In this document: positions 45,220 through 54,618 of the stretch, in pieces
Layout: each line of letters starts with the position of its first letter
Numbering within the stretch: position 1 is the stretch's first letter
Source of the DNA: Providencia alcalifaciens
GTDB lineage: Bacteria > Pseudomonadota > Gammaproteobacteria > Enterobacterales > Enterobacteriaceae
Length of the DNA stretch: 64,000 nt
Direction: 5' to 3'
Assembly (NCBI RefSeq): GCF_915403165.1
Contig: NZ_OU659204.1
Coordinates: 2,852,001 to 2,916,000, forward strand
Made by a program: the position numbers and the translations under genes
Notes under the pieces: generated by a model
The model's database searches: none
Told to the model about the DNA's origin: nothing
The model's input: only the letters and a program-made list of their open reading frames with translations

Positions 45220-47166
45220 TTAAACGGGGCGAATACTCTCTTCATCCAACTGCGCATCAAACATGGCGCGCAATTTTTGAATTGTTTTATCCGCAATAAT
45301 AGACTGACGGGCTTGCGCCAGTTTCTCTTCATAAATCGCCTGACGCCATTCCAGCGGCGTTTTCACCGCCGTATTATCATCGTGAACGATTTTCAGTTCA
45401 ACAAGGCGACCATAATGTTCACTCAACGCATCTTGCAACGCTTTTAGAGCGTTAGGTTTATCAAGATGGCGTTGAACGGAGCGCAAGTGCAATACAATTT
45501 GCGACTCGTCCAATTCTTCTTTATATGAATTCAAAGCCAATTGTTCAACTAGCTTCGGAATATTTAATTGTGCGATTTCCCCCGACCAACTATCACGCTC
45601 GCGCCCTTCTTCGGTGATTTTTATTGCTAATTCAGGGGTTTTCTCATATTCCAACGCCTCTTTGATCTCAGTTGGCGTTGTCACTGTGTCTTTTACGTCG
45701 AGAACCTCACCATTTTGAGGCTTCCACTGGTAAGGCTTCGGTTTCGCAGACTTTGTCTTCTGTGACGCTTTTTCCATCACATTTTGCTGATGTTTGCTGG
45801 TTACCGCGGCCAGCCGTTCAAGTGCTGAAACCGCCGGCTTAGCCCTTTCGGACGTCACCGGATGAGTCTTTTTTGGACTCGGATCCTCACTTTGTGGTGT
45901 TTGTAGTGCCTGTCGGGCTTTCAATAGCTGCAATGTTGGGCTATTTTCAGGCAAGTTCTCTGCGCTCGGCGATTGCGGGGCTGAGCGCCTTACTGTTGGT
46001 GGCGCAGGTTCCGGCTGAAAAGTAGACGCTGGTACGCTTGAAACCAATTTCGGCGGCAATTCCACTTCTTCAATAACGCTCTTTGGGTGGAAGGCTAACG
46101 CTCTTAATAACGTCATTTCCACGCCCATGCGTCTCTCTGGCGCGAATGTCAGTTCTTTGCGCCCCACCAGCAAGGTTTGGTAGAAAAGCTGAAGATCCGC
46201 GGGGGAAATTAATCGAGCCACCTGCCTTAGCCGCCCCTCAGTGGAGGAAGGGTCAGTTTCTTGTTCCGCTGGCAGCAGCTGGATCATTGCGATGCGATGA
46301 AGCAAAGAGAGGGTTTCAACCAACAGGTTTTCCCAGTCAGCACCACGGGAAGCGGCTTGATCGACTTGAGCCATCACGCCAAGACCATCTGCACGAACTA
46401 AGGCTTCAATAATGGCAAGAGGCTGTTCATCGTCAAGCGTGCCCAACATTTGGCTTACCACATCCGCAGTAACCTTGCCTTGCCCCATAGCAATCGCTTG
46501 GTCAGTCAAGCTCAACGCATCACGCAAACTGCCGTCTGCGGCGCGAGCAATCAACTGACGAGCGCGAGTATCGTGCTCAATATTTTCCGCATTCAGGATC
46601 AACTCAAGCTGTTCGCTGATTTGTGGGACATCCAATGCTTTCAGATGGAACTGTAAGCAGCGGGATAAAATCGTGACAGGCAATTTTTGCGGATCGGTCG
46701 TGGCAAGTAAAAATTTGACGTGTTCTGGTGGCTCTTCCAGTGTTTTAAGCAGCGCGTTAAAACTGTGGCGCGACAACATGTGAACTTCGTCAATTAGGTA
46801 AACTTTAAAGCGGCCACGCGCTGGCGCGTACTGGACGTTATCCAGTAATTCTCGCGTATCTTCGACTTTAGTACGTGATGCCGCATCAATCTCAATCAGG
46901 TCAACAAATCGCCCCTGTTCAATTTCCAAACAGTTGGCGCATTTTCCGCAAGGTGTTGCCGTGATCCCCGTTTCGCAGTTTAACCCTTTGGCAAACAAAC
47001 GGGCGATCGTGGTTTTCCCGACACCGCGAGTACCCGAGAAAAGATAAGCGTGATGAAGCCGTTGGTGCTCAAGCCCATTAGCAAGTGCAGTCAACACATG
47101 CTGCTGACCAACAACGTCTGAAAATTTTTGGGGGCGCCACTTACGGGCAAGTACCTGATAGCTCAT
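45220..47166 (-). CDS. dnaX: DNA polymerase III tau (and probably gamma) subunit
   Basis: A 648-residue clamp-loader subunit starting MSYQVLARKWRPQKF. The AAA+ core has Walker A FSGTRGVGKTTIARLF, four zinc cysteines in the CETGITATPCGKCANCLEIE region, Walker B LIDEVHMLS and the SRC motif in TILSRCLQFHLKAL. The region from about 370 to 510 is a Pro/Lys-rich linker, and the C-terminal domain contacts polymerase and helicase. A slippery heptamer at codons 431-433 would give a shorter gamma form, as in E. coli. It heads the dnaX-ybaB-recR operon. Confidence 0.97.
   Translation of the reverse strand: MSYQVLARKWRPQKFSDVVGQQHVLTALANGLEHQRLHHAYLFSGTRGVGKTTIARLFAKGLNCETGITATPCGKCANCLEIEQGRFVDLIEIDAASRTKVEDTRELLDNVQYAPARGRFKVYLIDEVHMLSRHSFNALLKTLEEPPEHVKFLLATTDPQKLPVTILSRCLQFHLKALDVPQISEQLELILNAENIEHDTRARQLIARAADGSLRDALSLTDQAIAMGQGKVTADVVSQMLGTLDDEQPLAIIEALVRADGLGVMAQVDQAASRGADWENLLVETLSLLHRIAMIQLLPAEQETDPSSTEGRLRQVARLISPADLQLFYQTLLVGRKELTFAPERRMGVEMTLLRALAFHPKSVIEEVELPPKLVSSVPASTFQPEPAPPTVRRSAPQSPSAENLPENSPTLQLLKARQALQTPQSEDPSPKKTHPVTSERAKPAVSALERLAAVTSKHQQNVMEKASQKTKSAKPKPYQWKPQNGEVLDVKDTVTTPTEIKEALEYEKTPELAIKITEEGRERDSWSGEIAQLNIPKLVEQLALNSYKEELDESQIVLHLRSVQRHLDKPNALKALQDALSEHYGRLVELKIVHDDNTAVKTPLEWRQAIYEEKLAQARQSIIADKTIQKLRAMFDAQLDEESIRPV
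45839..45889 (-). promoter_or_regulatory. programmed -1 frameshift site in dnaX
   Basis: On the minus strand A AAA AAG (45868-45874) is in the correct phase (codons CCA AAA AAG, 431-433). A GAGG Shine-Dalgarno-like sequence lies 10 bases upstream. A -1 slip would add DSSGDVRKG and stop at the TAA at 45839-45841, giving a gamma protein of about 442 residues. In E. coli the same heptamer lies at almost the same codon, with an SD-like stimulator at the same distance. The downstream pairing (CCGGTG with a later CCGG) is less clear than in E. coli. Confidence 0.85.
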
Positions 47167-47284
47167 GGATTCCACTGTTATTCAACATGGGACATTGATA
47201 GATATAATAATAGTACCATGCTACCACAGCCTCAACCCATTGGGCGAGACTGCAGTAAAAATAGTAAGAAGAGTGCAGAGCAGA

Positions 47285-47836
47285 TTAGTGGCCAGGGAAC
47301 TCAACAAGACTATAGGAAGTCACGCCTTCTTTTGCTAAACGCTCAACACCGCCTAAATCTGGCAGTCCGATAACGAAAGCAGCATCCACCACTTTTGCGC
47401 CTAGCTGTTTGATCATTTTCACGGTCGCTTCGACAGTACCGCCGGTTGCTAGCAGGTCATCTACCACCAGCACGTTGTCTTGTGCTGTAATGCTGTCTTT
47501 GTGGATTTCCAGTGTGTCGGTGCCGTATTCCAGATCATACGTCATACTTAAAACTTCACGCGGTAATTTGCCTTTTTTACGCACAGGCACAAAACCCACG
47601 CCTAAGCGTAATGCAACAGGAGCGCCGAACAGGAAACCACGGGCTTCAGTACCCACAATTTTGGTCACACCTTTGTTTTGATAATGCTCAACCAGCATAT
47701 CAATTGTCGCTTGATAAGCCGCCGGGTCAGTTAACAGTGTGGTAATATCACGAAACAGTACCCCCTCTTTTGGATAGTTAGGGATAGTCGCGATACTTTC
47801 TTTAATCAATTGCAGTTGTTGCTCTTTAGCGGTCAT
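47285..47836 (-). CDS. apt: adenine phosphoribosyltransferase
   Basis: Apt makes AMP from adenine and PRPP. The 183-residue protein (start [10 protein letters not shown] at 47836) has the same length as in E. coli. The PRPP motif is [33 protein letters not shown] and [13 protein letters not shown] are also conserved. The open frame upstream of this ATG has no family similarity. Confidence 0.97.
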   Translation of the reverse strand: MTAKEQQLQLIKESIATIPNYPKEGVLFRDITTLLTDPAAYQATIDMLVEHYQNKGVTKIVGTEARGFLFGAPVALRLGVGFVPVRKKGKLPREVLSMTYDLEYGTDTLEIHKDSITAQDNVLVVDDLLATGGTVEATVKMIKQLGAKVVDAAFVIGLPDLGGVERLAKEGVTSYSLVEFPGH

Positions 47837-47979
47837 AATAAAAACCAATATAGTAAATACGAAAGGGTAGAATCTATGCAAACTACCATCAAAATGCAAT
47901 AAGAAGCCGTCTATTTGCTGTAAGTTTTATTGTTGGATATCAATATTCCGCCACTTTTCACATTTATTGAGAATAAAAA

Positions 47980-48528
47980 ATGAAAACACAGGCTTTGTTA
48001 GAGGCATTAAAAAAGCAGATTGATGAATTAGCGGTGCGTGTCGCCCCCATCAAAGACCATGAGTTTTCACACTCCCGATTTGATATGCAGCTATTTAGCC
48101 ATAAATCCACCAAGCTGGGTGATTGCCAGAAAGAGCTCAATACCTTGTATCAGCAATTGTGTAATAGCGTTGCCCTGAACCATACCCAGCAAGTGAACTT
48201 TTTAACCGAAAAAATCGTGCATCAAATGCAAGCTATCTCCCGAGAGCTTTCTACACAAGGGCTACGGGAAAAAGAAGATTCTTTTCGGACGAAAAAGGAA
48301 CAAGTTGATTTATATGAACGTTTATCACAACATCAAGATTATGAACGCCGTTTACAGGCCATGGTGAGCGAAAAAGAACTCTATTTAAGTGGATTAACTG
48401 ACTCGCATTTACAACACCAGTGCCAAAAAGAGCTCGCCGCATTAGCGGGTCGTTTATACCGTTGTAGACAAGCATTAATGCGTATTGAAAAAGCCATCGA
48501 GCACCAAGAAAACCAATTTTTTGATTAA
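47980..48528 (+). CDS. priC: primosomal replication protein PriC
   Basis: A 182-residue, mostly helical protein rich in Gln and Lys. It matches PriC: FDMQLFSHKSTKLGDCQKEL, then HQDYERRLQAMVSEKELYL and LYRCRQALMRIEKAIE. PriC reloads DnaB at stalled forks. It is divergent from apt and followed after ten bases by ybaM, as in E. coli. The family is poorly conserved, so the match of both termini and context carries the call. Confidence 0.92.
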   Translation: MKTQALLEALKKQIDELAVRVAPIKDHEFSHSRFDMQLFSHKSTKLGDCQKELNTLYQQLCNSVALNHTQQVNFLTEKIVHQMQAISRELSTQGLREKEDSFRTKKEQVDLYERLSQHQDYERRLQAMVSEKELYLSGLTDSHLQHQCQKELAALAGRLYRCRQALMRIEKAIEHQENQFFD

Positions 48529-48538
48529 AGGATCGTGA

Positions 48539-48709
48539 ATGGAAACACTGGATACTGCACCACTCGAAACCCAGCTCGCGGTGGATTTAATTTACTTGTT
48601 AGAATCAGCTGAAGTCGATACCCATACCGTCCTGAAAGCATTAGAGATAGTTAAGCAGGACTACCTCAACAAACAGGCCGCCGAAGCAGCCTGTCAGAAT
48701 GGTAATTAA
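48539..48709 (+). CDS. ybaM: RsmS (YbaM), small pleiotropic regulator
   Basis: A 56-residue protein, METLDTAPLETQLAVDLIYL and onwards, with LLESAEVDTHTVLKALEIVK followed by QDYLNK. It aligns with E. coli YbaM (53 residues: [20 protein letters not shown]...) and lies directly after priC. In Pectobacterium the homologue RsmS affects secondary metabolism. AAGGATCG upstream is its ribosome site. It converges with mscK, whose stop is seven bases away. Confidence 0.9.
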   Translation: METLDTAPLETQLAVDLIYLLESAEVDTHTVLKALEIVKQDYLNKQAAEAACQNGN

Positions 48710-48715
48710 TGCAGC

Positions 48716-51700
48716 TTATTTTTCATCGCCATTTTTATCATTATCTTTGTCTTTGATAATTTTCGTCATTTCCTGCACTTCATCACCCTGATTGTTATGC
48801 AAATGCACTTCCAATTGATTGAAGGCAATATTGATATTGTTTTCACGGCATAACCGGTCAATTTCACGGTTCACTTCATCACTGGTGATGGTGCGTTCAC
48901 CAATTTGGCGCACATAAAAACGCAGTTCGTGGTCTAACGTGCTGGCACCAAAACTTAAGAAATATGCCGCTGGTGCAGGGTCCGTCATCACTTTGCTGTT
49001 AGAAGCTGCCGCTTGCAGCAATATACGCTTCACTTTTTCCAGATCTGAACCATACGCAACCCCTAAAGAGACCGTTATCCGCGTGACCGTGTCTGACAGC
49101 GACCAGTTGATTAAGCGCTCTGTCACGAATGCTTTGTTCGGAATAATCACCTCTTTGCGATCAAAATCCACAATCGTGGTGGCACGAATACGGATCTTAC
49201 TGATCGTTCCCGAGTATGTCCCGATGGTGACGGTATCCCCAATACGAATCGGTCTTTCGAACAGTAAAATAATCCCCGAAACAAAGTTTGCAAAAATTTC
49301 CTGCAAACCAAAACCAAGACCAACGGTTAAGGCAGCGGCTAACCATTGCAGCTGATTCCACGTAACCCCAATCATGCCAAGGGATGCAATCGCCCCGATG
49401 CTGACAATCACATAAGTCAACATGGTGGTGATGGCATAGGTGGAACCTTGGCGCAGTTTGAGGCGCGACAATACCAACACTTCCAGTAACCCTGGTAAGT
49501 TGCGCGTCATGATCCACGCCACCACCACGATGACTACGGCTAAAATCAAGTTGGCCAAGGTCACATGCTGCATGATATTCGCCCCTTCCGCTGATGTTGC
49601 GGTATAGCTCCAGAGTTGGACACTATCGAGGAAGGAGAAAATCGTAATAAAATCAGACCAAATGGCGTAAAACGCAAATGCAAAGATAATAAACAGCACC
49701 ATTGTCGTTAAGCGCAGTGACTGCTGGCTAATCAACTCAATGGTCATTGGCGGCTCTTTGATAGGCTCGTTTTCAGTCTCTTCTTGCTGTTTTGACTGCG
49801 CTCGGCGTTCAAGGGCGCGCTTATACGCCAGTTTTCTTGCACCTAAACTGAGCCCGCGTAAACAAACATTATACGTGATGTACCAAAGCACCAACAGGTA
49901 CAAGCTATCTAACCAACGGTTAGCTAAACGGAGTGTGGTGTAATAGTAACCTGCAATCATCAAGCCAATTAAAATCAGCGGAGAGAATGTCAGTAATGTA
50001 ATCAAAATCGAGCGCGTTAAGTGGCTACCCGTTTCCTTCCAAACCTGTTTACAGAACGGAATGGTAAAAATACACAATAATAATAAACAGATAGAAACCA
50101 CGAGCTGCCCAATCACATCCTCAGACACCTTCAGTGGGTTAATCATTCCATAAGTGGAAAAGAAGATAAGCGGGATCAGCGGTACCGATAAACGCACCAT
50201 TCGACGGCGCATACGCTGGGCATTTTCATGTTCAATATTAAAGTGTTTCTCTGCAATACCTTGGGGCTTTAACACCCTGAACGTTAATTCAAATAGCGCC
50301 CAGAAAATAGCGAGTTGCAAGAAATAAGACCAAATAAACTCCCCTTGCAGGTTACCGGTTTTTAAGAACCAGTAACCAATAGCGATAACCACTAATGAGA
50401 TTGGGATGGTTTGCAGCAACGTGAGTAATAGAGCCAGCGGCGTATTCAATACGCTGTCGTTACGCAGGCTGGATAAACGCAGGTCAATATCATGCAGACG
50501 CTGGGTGATTTTTCGATTCAACCAGATAAAAATCAGTGCCGCCAATAATAAGGGGAGCGTCACCCAGAGTGAGCTCATCAGCCCTTTTTTCAGGCTAGAG
50601 AATGAAAAATCAAAATCGAGGTGAGTCAATTGATTTGTGGCCGCTTCAGGGAACGCTTTTAACCACTCAATATCCATCGGTTTATTACTATTTACCCAGA
50701 AAATCTGCTGAGCCAAGGTATGTTCAAGCGAGCTGACCACACTCAATAATTGGTTTTGATCCAGTTGCAAATTAATGGCTTGGGAAATTTGTCCGCCGAG
50801 TTGTAAATTCAATTCATCCAATAATTCACGGCGAACATCCAAAATTTTTACCAGTGCCGCCTTATCTTCTGGGGTAAACAAACGGGCATTTTCTTGCTCT
50901 CCAACCTTAACCGCTTGCTCATGCTCTAGCTTATTGATGTAATCCGTAGGCTGGTATAACGCATCACGCTGCTGGTTTATATCAAACTGCTCCAAACGCA
51001 GGTCGGCGATGGTGACAGGCAAATTTTTGGTTAGGATATCAGCGGGTAAATCAATTTGTTGCTGGAAGAGAATTCGCGATAGCAGCAAACTGCCGCGTAA
51101 TACGTTGATTTGCTCTTTTAAGTTTCGCTCTGACTGCGTGGCGCGCTCTAGCCAAGTTTTCACTCGGATACCATTTTGCACCATTTTGTTGCCATCTTGA
51201 GTCACTTCAATCAAGCGGTTACTCAGCTTGTTATTGATCTCCACCTCTTTTTGAATAATCGGGTTTTGTTGCACAGCATCATCTGTAGAGGTGTTTTGTG
51301 CTTCACGTACTGTCGATTGGGAATCACTGAGACGCACTTTGCTAATCGCTTCTTGGATCACCTGAATTCGCGCATCGAGTTGTTCAATGTATGCCGCGGT
51401 GTAATCACGCTGTTTTTGCAGAACATCTTGGAGTTGCGTATTGGCTTGAAGAACGCGCTTTTGAAATTCGTTTTGCTGCTGTAGAAGGTATTGCTCAAGT
51501 TGCAGCATATTCACTTGTGTGGTGCGCAGCTTGCTGGAGTCGGTCAATGTGCTGTTAAGCTCGTTGCGGATCTCTTGCAGTCTTCTTGCATTGTCCAACA
51601 TGATAGCTTGGGCGCGCTCAGGTTGAGTTTGCAAACCAATCAGTTGGCTGTTGTAAGTAGCGAGATCATTTTGCTCAGCTTGTAGGTTATCCAAGTGGGT

Positions 51701-52111
51701 TGCCAACATGGACTCTAATTGTTGCAGGCTGCTATTTTCAATTTGGTGCTGAAAGTTAATATCAGGATTTTCATTCTGATTTTTTATTTGTAATAAACCT
51801 TGAACCGCTTTTTTTGATTCCTCACCGGAGTGACTTATTTTTTTTTGCAGTTCGTCTGAACGCTGATCGAGTTTTTCCAGTTCATCATAATAATTTAATG
51901 ACTTCTCCAAATCGGCGATAGCGAGTTTATCTTCTTGCCCTGCATTGTTTTTTTTATTTAGCGAATTGAGCTCTGTTTTTATCTCGTTTTTGCTGGGAAG
52001 ATTACTAATTGTTGCTGCGGAAATTTGAAAAGAGAAAAAGGTGATGGCAAATACCAAAAATATTCTGATTGAATATAACCACACTTTTCTATGTTGCATC
52101 AGTGAGCCCAT
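48716..52111 (-). CDS. mscK: mechanosensitive channel MscK (KefA)
   Basis: A 1131-residue protein (1120 in E. coli). It has a signal peptide (FLVFAITFFSFQISAA), a long periplasmic coiled-coil-rich region to about 480 (Gln-rich, e.g. LATYNSQLIGLQTQPERAQA), eleven or so membrane helices from about 505, and the C-terminal MscS domain: WLAAALTVGLGFGLQEIFAN pore helix, then FERPIRIGDTVTIG and VIIPNKAFVTERLINWSL. It opens under membrane tension and is K+ sensitive in E. coli. MQHRKV, four codons in, is an alternative start. Neighbours ybaM and acrR are as in E. coli apart from the inserted ychN. Confidence 0.96.
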   Translation of the reverse strand: MGSLMQHRKVWLYSIRIFLVFAITFFSFQISAATISNLPSKNEIKTELNSLNKKNNAGQEDKLAIADLEKSLNYYDELEKLDQRSDELQKKISHSGEESKKAVQGLLQIKNQNENPDINFQHQIENSSLQQLESMLATHLDNLQAEQNDLATYNSQLIGLQTQPERAQAIMLDNARRLQEIRNELNSTLTDSSKLRTTQVNMLQLEQYLLQQQNEFQKRVLQANTQLQDVLQKQRDYTAAYIEQLDARIQVIQEAISKVRLSDSQSTVREAQNTSTDDAVQQNPIIQKEVEINNKLSNRLIEVTQDGNKMVQNGIRVKTWLERATQSERNLKEQINVLRGSLLLSRILFQQQIDLPADILTKNLPVTIADLRLEQFDINQQRDALYQPTDYINKLEHEQAVKVGEQENARLFTPEDKAALVKILDVRRELLDELNLQLGGQISQAINLQLDQNQLLSVVSSLEHTLAQQIFWVNSNKPMDIEWLKAFPEAATNQLTHLDFDFSFSSLKKGLMSSLWVTLPLLLAALIFIWLNRKITQRLHDIDLRLSSLRNDSVLNTPLALLLTLLQTIPISLVVIAIGYWFLKTGNLQGEFIWSYFLQLAIFWALFELTFRVLKPQGIAEKHFNIEHENAQRMRRRMVRLSVPLIPLIFFSTYGMINPLKVSEDVIGQLVVSICLLLLCIFTIPFCKQVWKETGSHLTRSILITLLTFSPLILIGLMIAGYYYTTLRLANRWLDSLYLLVLWYITYNVCLRGLSLGARKLAYKRALERRAQSKQQEETENEPIKEPPMTIELISQQSLRLTTMVLFIIFAFAFYAIWSDFITIFSFLDSVQLWSYTATSAEGANIMQHVTLANLILAVVIVVVAWIMTRNLPGLLEVLVLSRLKLRQGSTYAITTMLTYVIVSIGAIASLGMIGVTWNQLQWLAAALTVGLGFGLQEIFANFVSGIILLFERPIRIGDTVTIGTYSGTISKIRIRATTIVDFDRKEVIIPNKAFVTERLINWSLSDTVTRITVSLGVAYGSDLEKVKRILLQAAASNSKVMTDPAPAAYFLSFGASTLDHELRFYVRQIGERTITSDEVNREIDRLCRENNINIAFNQLEVHLHNNQGDEVQEMTKIIKDKDNDKNGDEK

Positions 52112-52261
52112 GATATCTCGTTGTGATCCTACTATTATTTAGTATTTAGCACTTAAATTGTTTAGCGCTAATACCAATTAGTTCTAACTTGCTATTTGAG
52201 CTGCAATTTTGACAAACCACAGCTCAATTCTCAAAAAGCTTTTTAATCAATGGCTATAAAA

Positions 52262-52615
52262 TTAAAAGGTGAGAACTTTTTCAGCGTCTAATGTCCACGC
52301 AGCCAAATCAACCAATGTGCCGATTTCAACGCCATCAATTAATGGTAGCTCACTGATACCACGAGCATCAGTGCAGGTTTTGCACAATTTAACAAGGACA
52401 TTCTGCGCGGTTAAAATTTCTAGCATTTGCTGAAGGTTATACCCTTCTTTCGGTTTTTGCGCTGTGATCCCGGCAGTGACGGCATCGGACATTAGGAAAA
52501 TTTTCAGGTCGGTTTGTGGGTGTTGCTCTTTTAGCGTGATGGCTAGGCGCAGAGAGTTAAACAACATTTCACTTCCGTAAGGTGCGCCATTTGCAATGAT
52601 CAAAATGGATGACAT
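52262..52615 (-). CDS. ychN: DsrE/F-like protein YchN
   Basis: A 117-residue protein nearly identical in pattern to E. coli YchN: IIANGAPYGSEMLFNSLRLA, FLMSDAVTAGITAQKP, GYNLQQMLEILTAQNVLVKL then CKTC, and LPLIDGVEIGTLVDLAAW. It is a DsrE-fold protein forming hexamers, with cysteines in CKTC that suggest sulfur handling. The ATG at 52615 has GGAG nine bases upstream. In E. coli ychN is elsewhere on the chromosome; here it follows acrR by 12 bases on the same strand and is probably cotranscribed with it. Confidence 0.92.
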   Translation of the reverse strand: MSSILIIANGAPYGSEMLFNSLRLAITLKEQHPQTDLKIFLMSDAVTAGITAQKPKEGYNLQQMLEILTAQNVLVKLCKTCTDARGISELPLIDGVEIGTLVDLAAWTLDAEKVLTF

Positions 52616-52627
52616 GGTTTTCTCCAA

Positions 52628-53278
52628 TTATTCGCTTGGCGTTGGTTTGACTCGCAGTGAGACGCTATTTTTAAGCGTTTCTAATAGAGTATCAACTAAC
52701 GTCGTAGTATGTGCGTCTATCATAAAACGCTCTGGCTGTAATAACCAGTTTTCGAGTAAGCCCGACATTAGTGCGCGGATCATAACCGCGCTACACGCTA
52801 AATCTAAATCGGCTGGAAGTTGCCCCGCATCCACACAATCACGTAAATTTTTAATAATCCGCTGCTCACTTGCCAGATAGTTTTCACGCTTAAAATCAAC
52901 GACAGAAGCCATTTCTCCGACTAATTCGCATTTTAAGAAAAAGATTTCCATTAATGCGCGATTTTTAGGAGTACTAATAAAATCGGTAAGAATATATATT
53001 AGCAATTCTCTTAGTATTAAAAGTGGATCATTGGTATATTTCGAACGATAATAATCCTCAGCTTGAGTAATTTGATTATCGCTAAATTCGCAGGCTTGAT
53101 GGAACAGATCCACCTTATTCTTAAAATGCCAATATATAGCCCCCCGGGTAACGCCCGCAGCTTTGGCTATATCGGCTAATGATGTGGCTGTTACTCCTCG
53201 TTCAGAAAAAGTTTTGATGGCTGCATCTAATATTTCCTGACGGGTTTCTTCAGCCTGTTGTTTAGTTTTTCGTGCCAT
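52628..53278 (-). CDS. acrR: TetR-family repressor AcrR
   Basis: A 216-residue TetR protein: N-terminal helix-turn-helix TKQQAEETRQEILDAAIKTF and TSLADIAKAAGVTRGAIYWH then FKNKVDLF, matching AcrR in sequence and length (215 in E. coli). The ligand domain is helical. It represses acrAB from the operator at 53307-53330 and is released by many drugs. It is divergent from acrA and shares its leftward transcript with ychN. Confidence 0.96.
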   Translation of the reverse strand: MARKTKQQAEETRQEILDAAIKTFSERGVTATSLADIAKAAGVTRGAIYWHFKNKVDLFHQACEFSDNQITQAEDYYRSKYTNDPLLILRELLIYILTDFISTPKNRALMEIFFLKCELVGEMASVVDFKRENYLASEQRIIKNLRDCVDAGQLPADLDLACSAVMIRALMSGLLENWLLQPERFMIDAHTTTLVDTLLETLKNSVSLRVKPTPSE

Positions 53279-53306
53279 TGACGCCCGTTTTTATCGAAAG
53301 CTGATT

Positions 53307-53330
53307 TACATACATTAGTGTATGTTTGTA
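53307..53330. promoter_or_regulatory. AcrR operator in the acrR-acrA gap
   Basis: TACATACATTAGTGTATGTT followed by TGTA is a 24-base near-palindrome. It corresponds to the E. coli AcrR operator (TACATACATTTGTGAATGTA then TGTA) with a few differences in the centre and right half. Confidence 0.88.
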
Positions 53331-53412
53331 CTATAGCATAGTGATAAATCATATAATTTGCTTTTTTTCTTAATTTTGTTTTGAACTCATATCGATTAAT
53401 TGAGGTTAACTT

Positions 53413-54603
53413 ATGCGAAAAAACAGAGGGGTGTTACCTCTGGCTCTGTTGGTCCTTTCAGGCGGCTTAGCGTTATCTGGTTGTAACGAAGAACAGAAAG
53501 GTGGCGGTGAACGCCCGGCGCCTGATGTAGGAATTGTTACGCTGAAAGCTGAACCTCTGACCATTAAGACCGAACTTCCAGGCCGTACATCTGCATTTCG
53601 TATTGCAGAGGTTCGCCCACAAGTAAGTGGCATCATCTTAAAACGTAACTACAAAGAAGGTAGCGATGTTGAGGCTGGCGTATCGTTGTATCAAATCGAT
53701 CCGGCACCTTTCCAAGCGACCTACAATAGTGCTAAAGCAGAATTAGCCAAAGCGCAAGCAAATGCTAATCTCGCCGCATTAACTGTTAAACGTTATAAGC
53801 CACTGCTTGGCACGAATTACATTAGCCAACAAGAATACGATCAAGCGAACTCAACGTATGCTCAATCACTGGCTGCGGTAAAAGCGGCTGAAGCGGCAGT
53901 TGAAACAGCACGTATTAATTTGAATTATACCAAAGTCACAGCTCCTATCAGTGGACGTACTGGTAAATCCAATGTGACTGAAGGTGCTTTAGTTTCTGCT
54001 GGTCAAGCAACTGAACTGATGCGTGTTCAACAGTTAGATCCAATCTATGTGGATGTCACTCAGTCGAGTGAAGATTTCTTACGTTTAAAAGCTGAAATCG
54101 AAAACGGTGCTCTGCAAAAAGAGCCTGGTAAAGCGCCTGTTAGCTTAGTCATTAATGGCGGGCAAGAATATGCTCAGAAAGGGCAATTAGAGTTTTCTGA
54201 CGTGACTGTCGATGAAACCACAGGTTCCATCACAATGCGTGCAGTATTCCCTAACCCGAATAAAGAGCTGATGCCAGGTATGTTTGTTCGCGCTATTTTA
54301 GAAGATGGTGTGAAAGAAAACGCGATTTTAGTCCCACAACAAGGTGTTGCACGTACTCCGCAAGGTGATGCGCAAGTGATGGTTGTTGGCGCTGAAAACA
54401 AAGTTGAAGTGCGCAAAGTACAAGTCGCACAAGCGATTGGCAACAACTGGTTAGTGACTGAAGGCATGAAAGATGGCGACCGTGTCATTGTGATTGGCTT
54501 ACAGAAAATCAAACCAGGTATGGTTGTTGTGCCGAAGCAAGCAAACTTAGAAACTCAATCCATTGTAGACACTCAGGCAAAACCTGAAACCGCGTCTAAA
54601 TAA
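53413..54603 (+). CDS. acrA: multidrug efflux periplasmic adaptor AcrA
   Basis: A 396-residue membrane-fusion lipoprotein. The lipobox LSGC with Cys24 follows a hydrophobic signal. Then come the barrel-sandwich and hairpin parts: VRPQVSGIILKRNYKEGSDV, LYQIDPAPFQATYNSAKAEL, the coiled coil of residues about 100-170, and TKVTAPISGRTGKSNVTEGA. It links AcrB to TolC in the periplasm. It forms an operon with acrB, 15 bases downstream, under AcrR. Confidence 0.97.
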   Translation: MRKNRGVLPLALLVLSGGLALSGCNEEQKGGGERPAPDVGIVTLKAEPLTIKTELPGRTSAFRIAEVRPQVSGIILKRNYKEGSDVEAGVSLYQIDPAPFQATYNSAKAELAKAQANANLAALTVKRYKPLLGTNYISQQEYDQANSTYAQSLAAVKAAEAAVETARINLNYTKVTAPISGRTGKSNVTEGALVSAGQATELMRVQQLDPIYVDVTQSSEDFLRLKAEIENGALQKEPGKAPVSLVINGGQEYAQKGQLEFSDVTVDETTGSITMRAVFPNPNKELMPGMFVRAILEDGVKENAILVPQQGVARTPQGDAQVMVVGAENKVEVRKVQVAQAIGNNWLVTEGMKDGDRVIVIGLQKIKPGMVVVPKQANLETQSIVDTQAKPETASK

Positions 54604-54618
54604 GGGAGCTATTGATTA

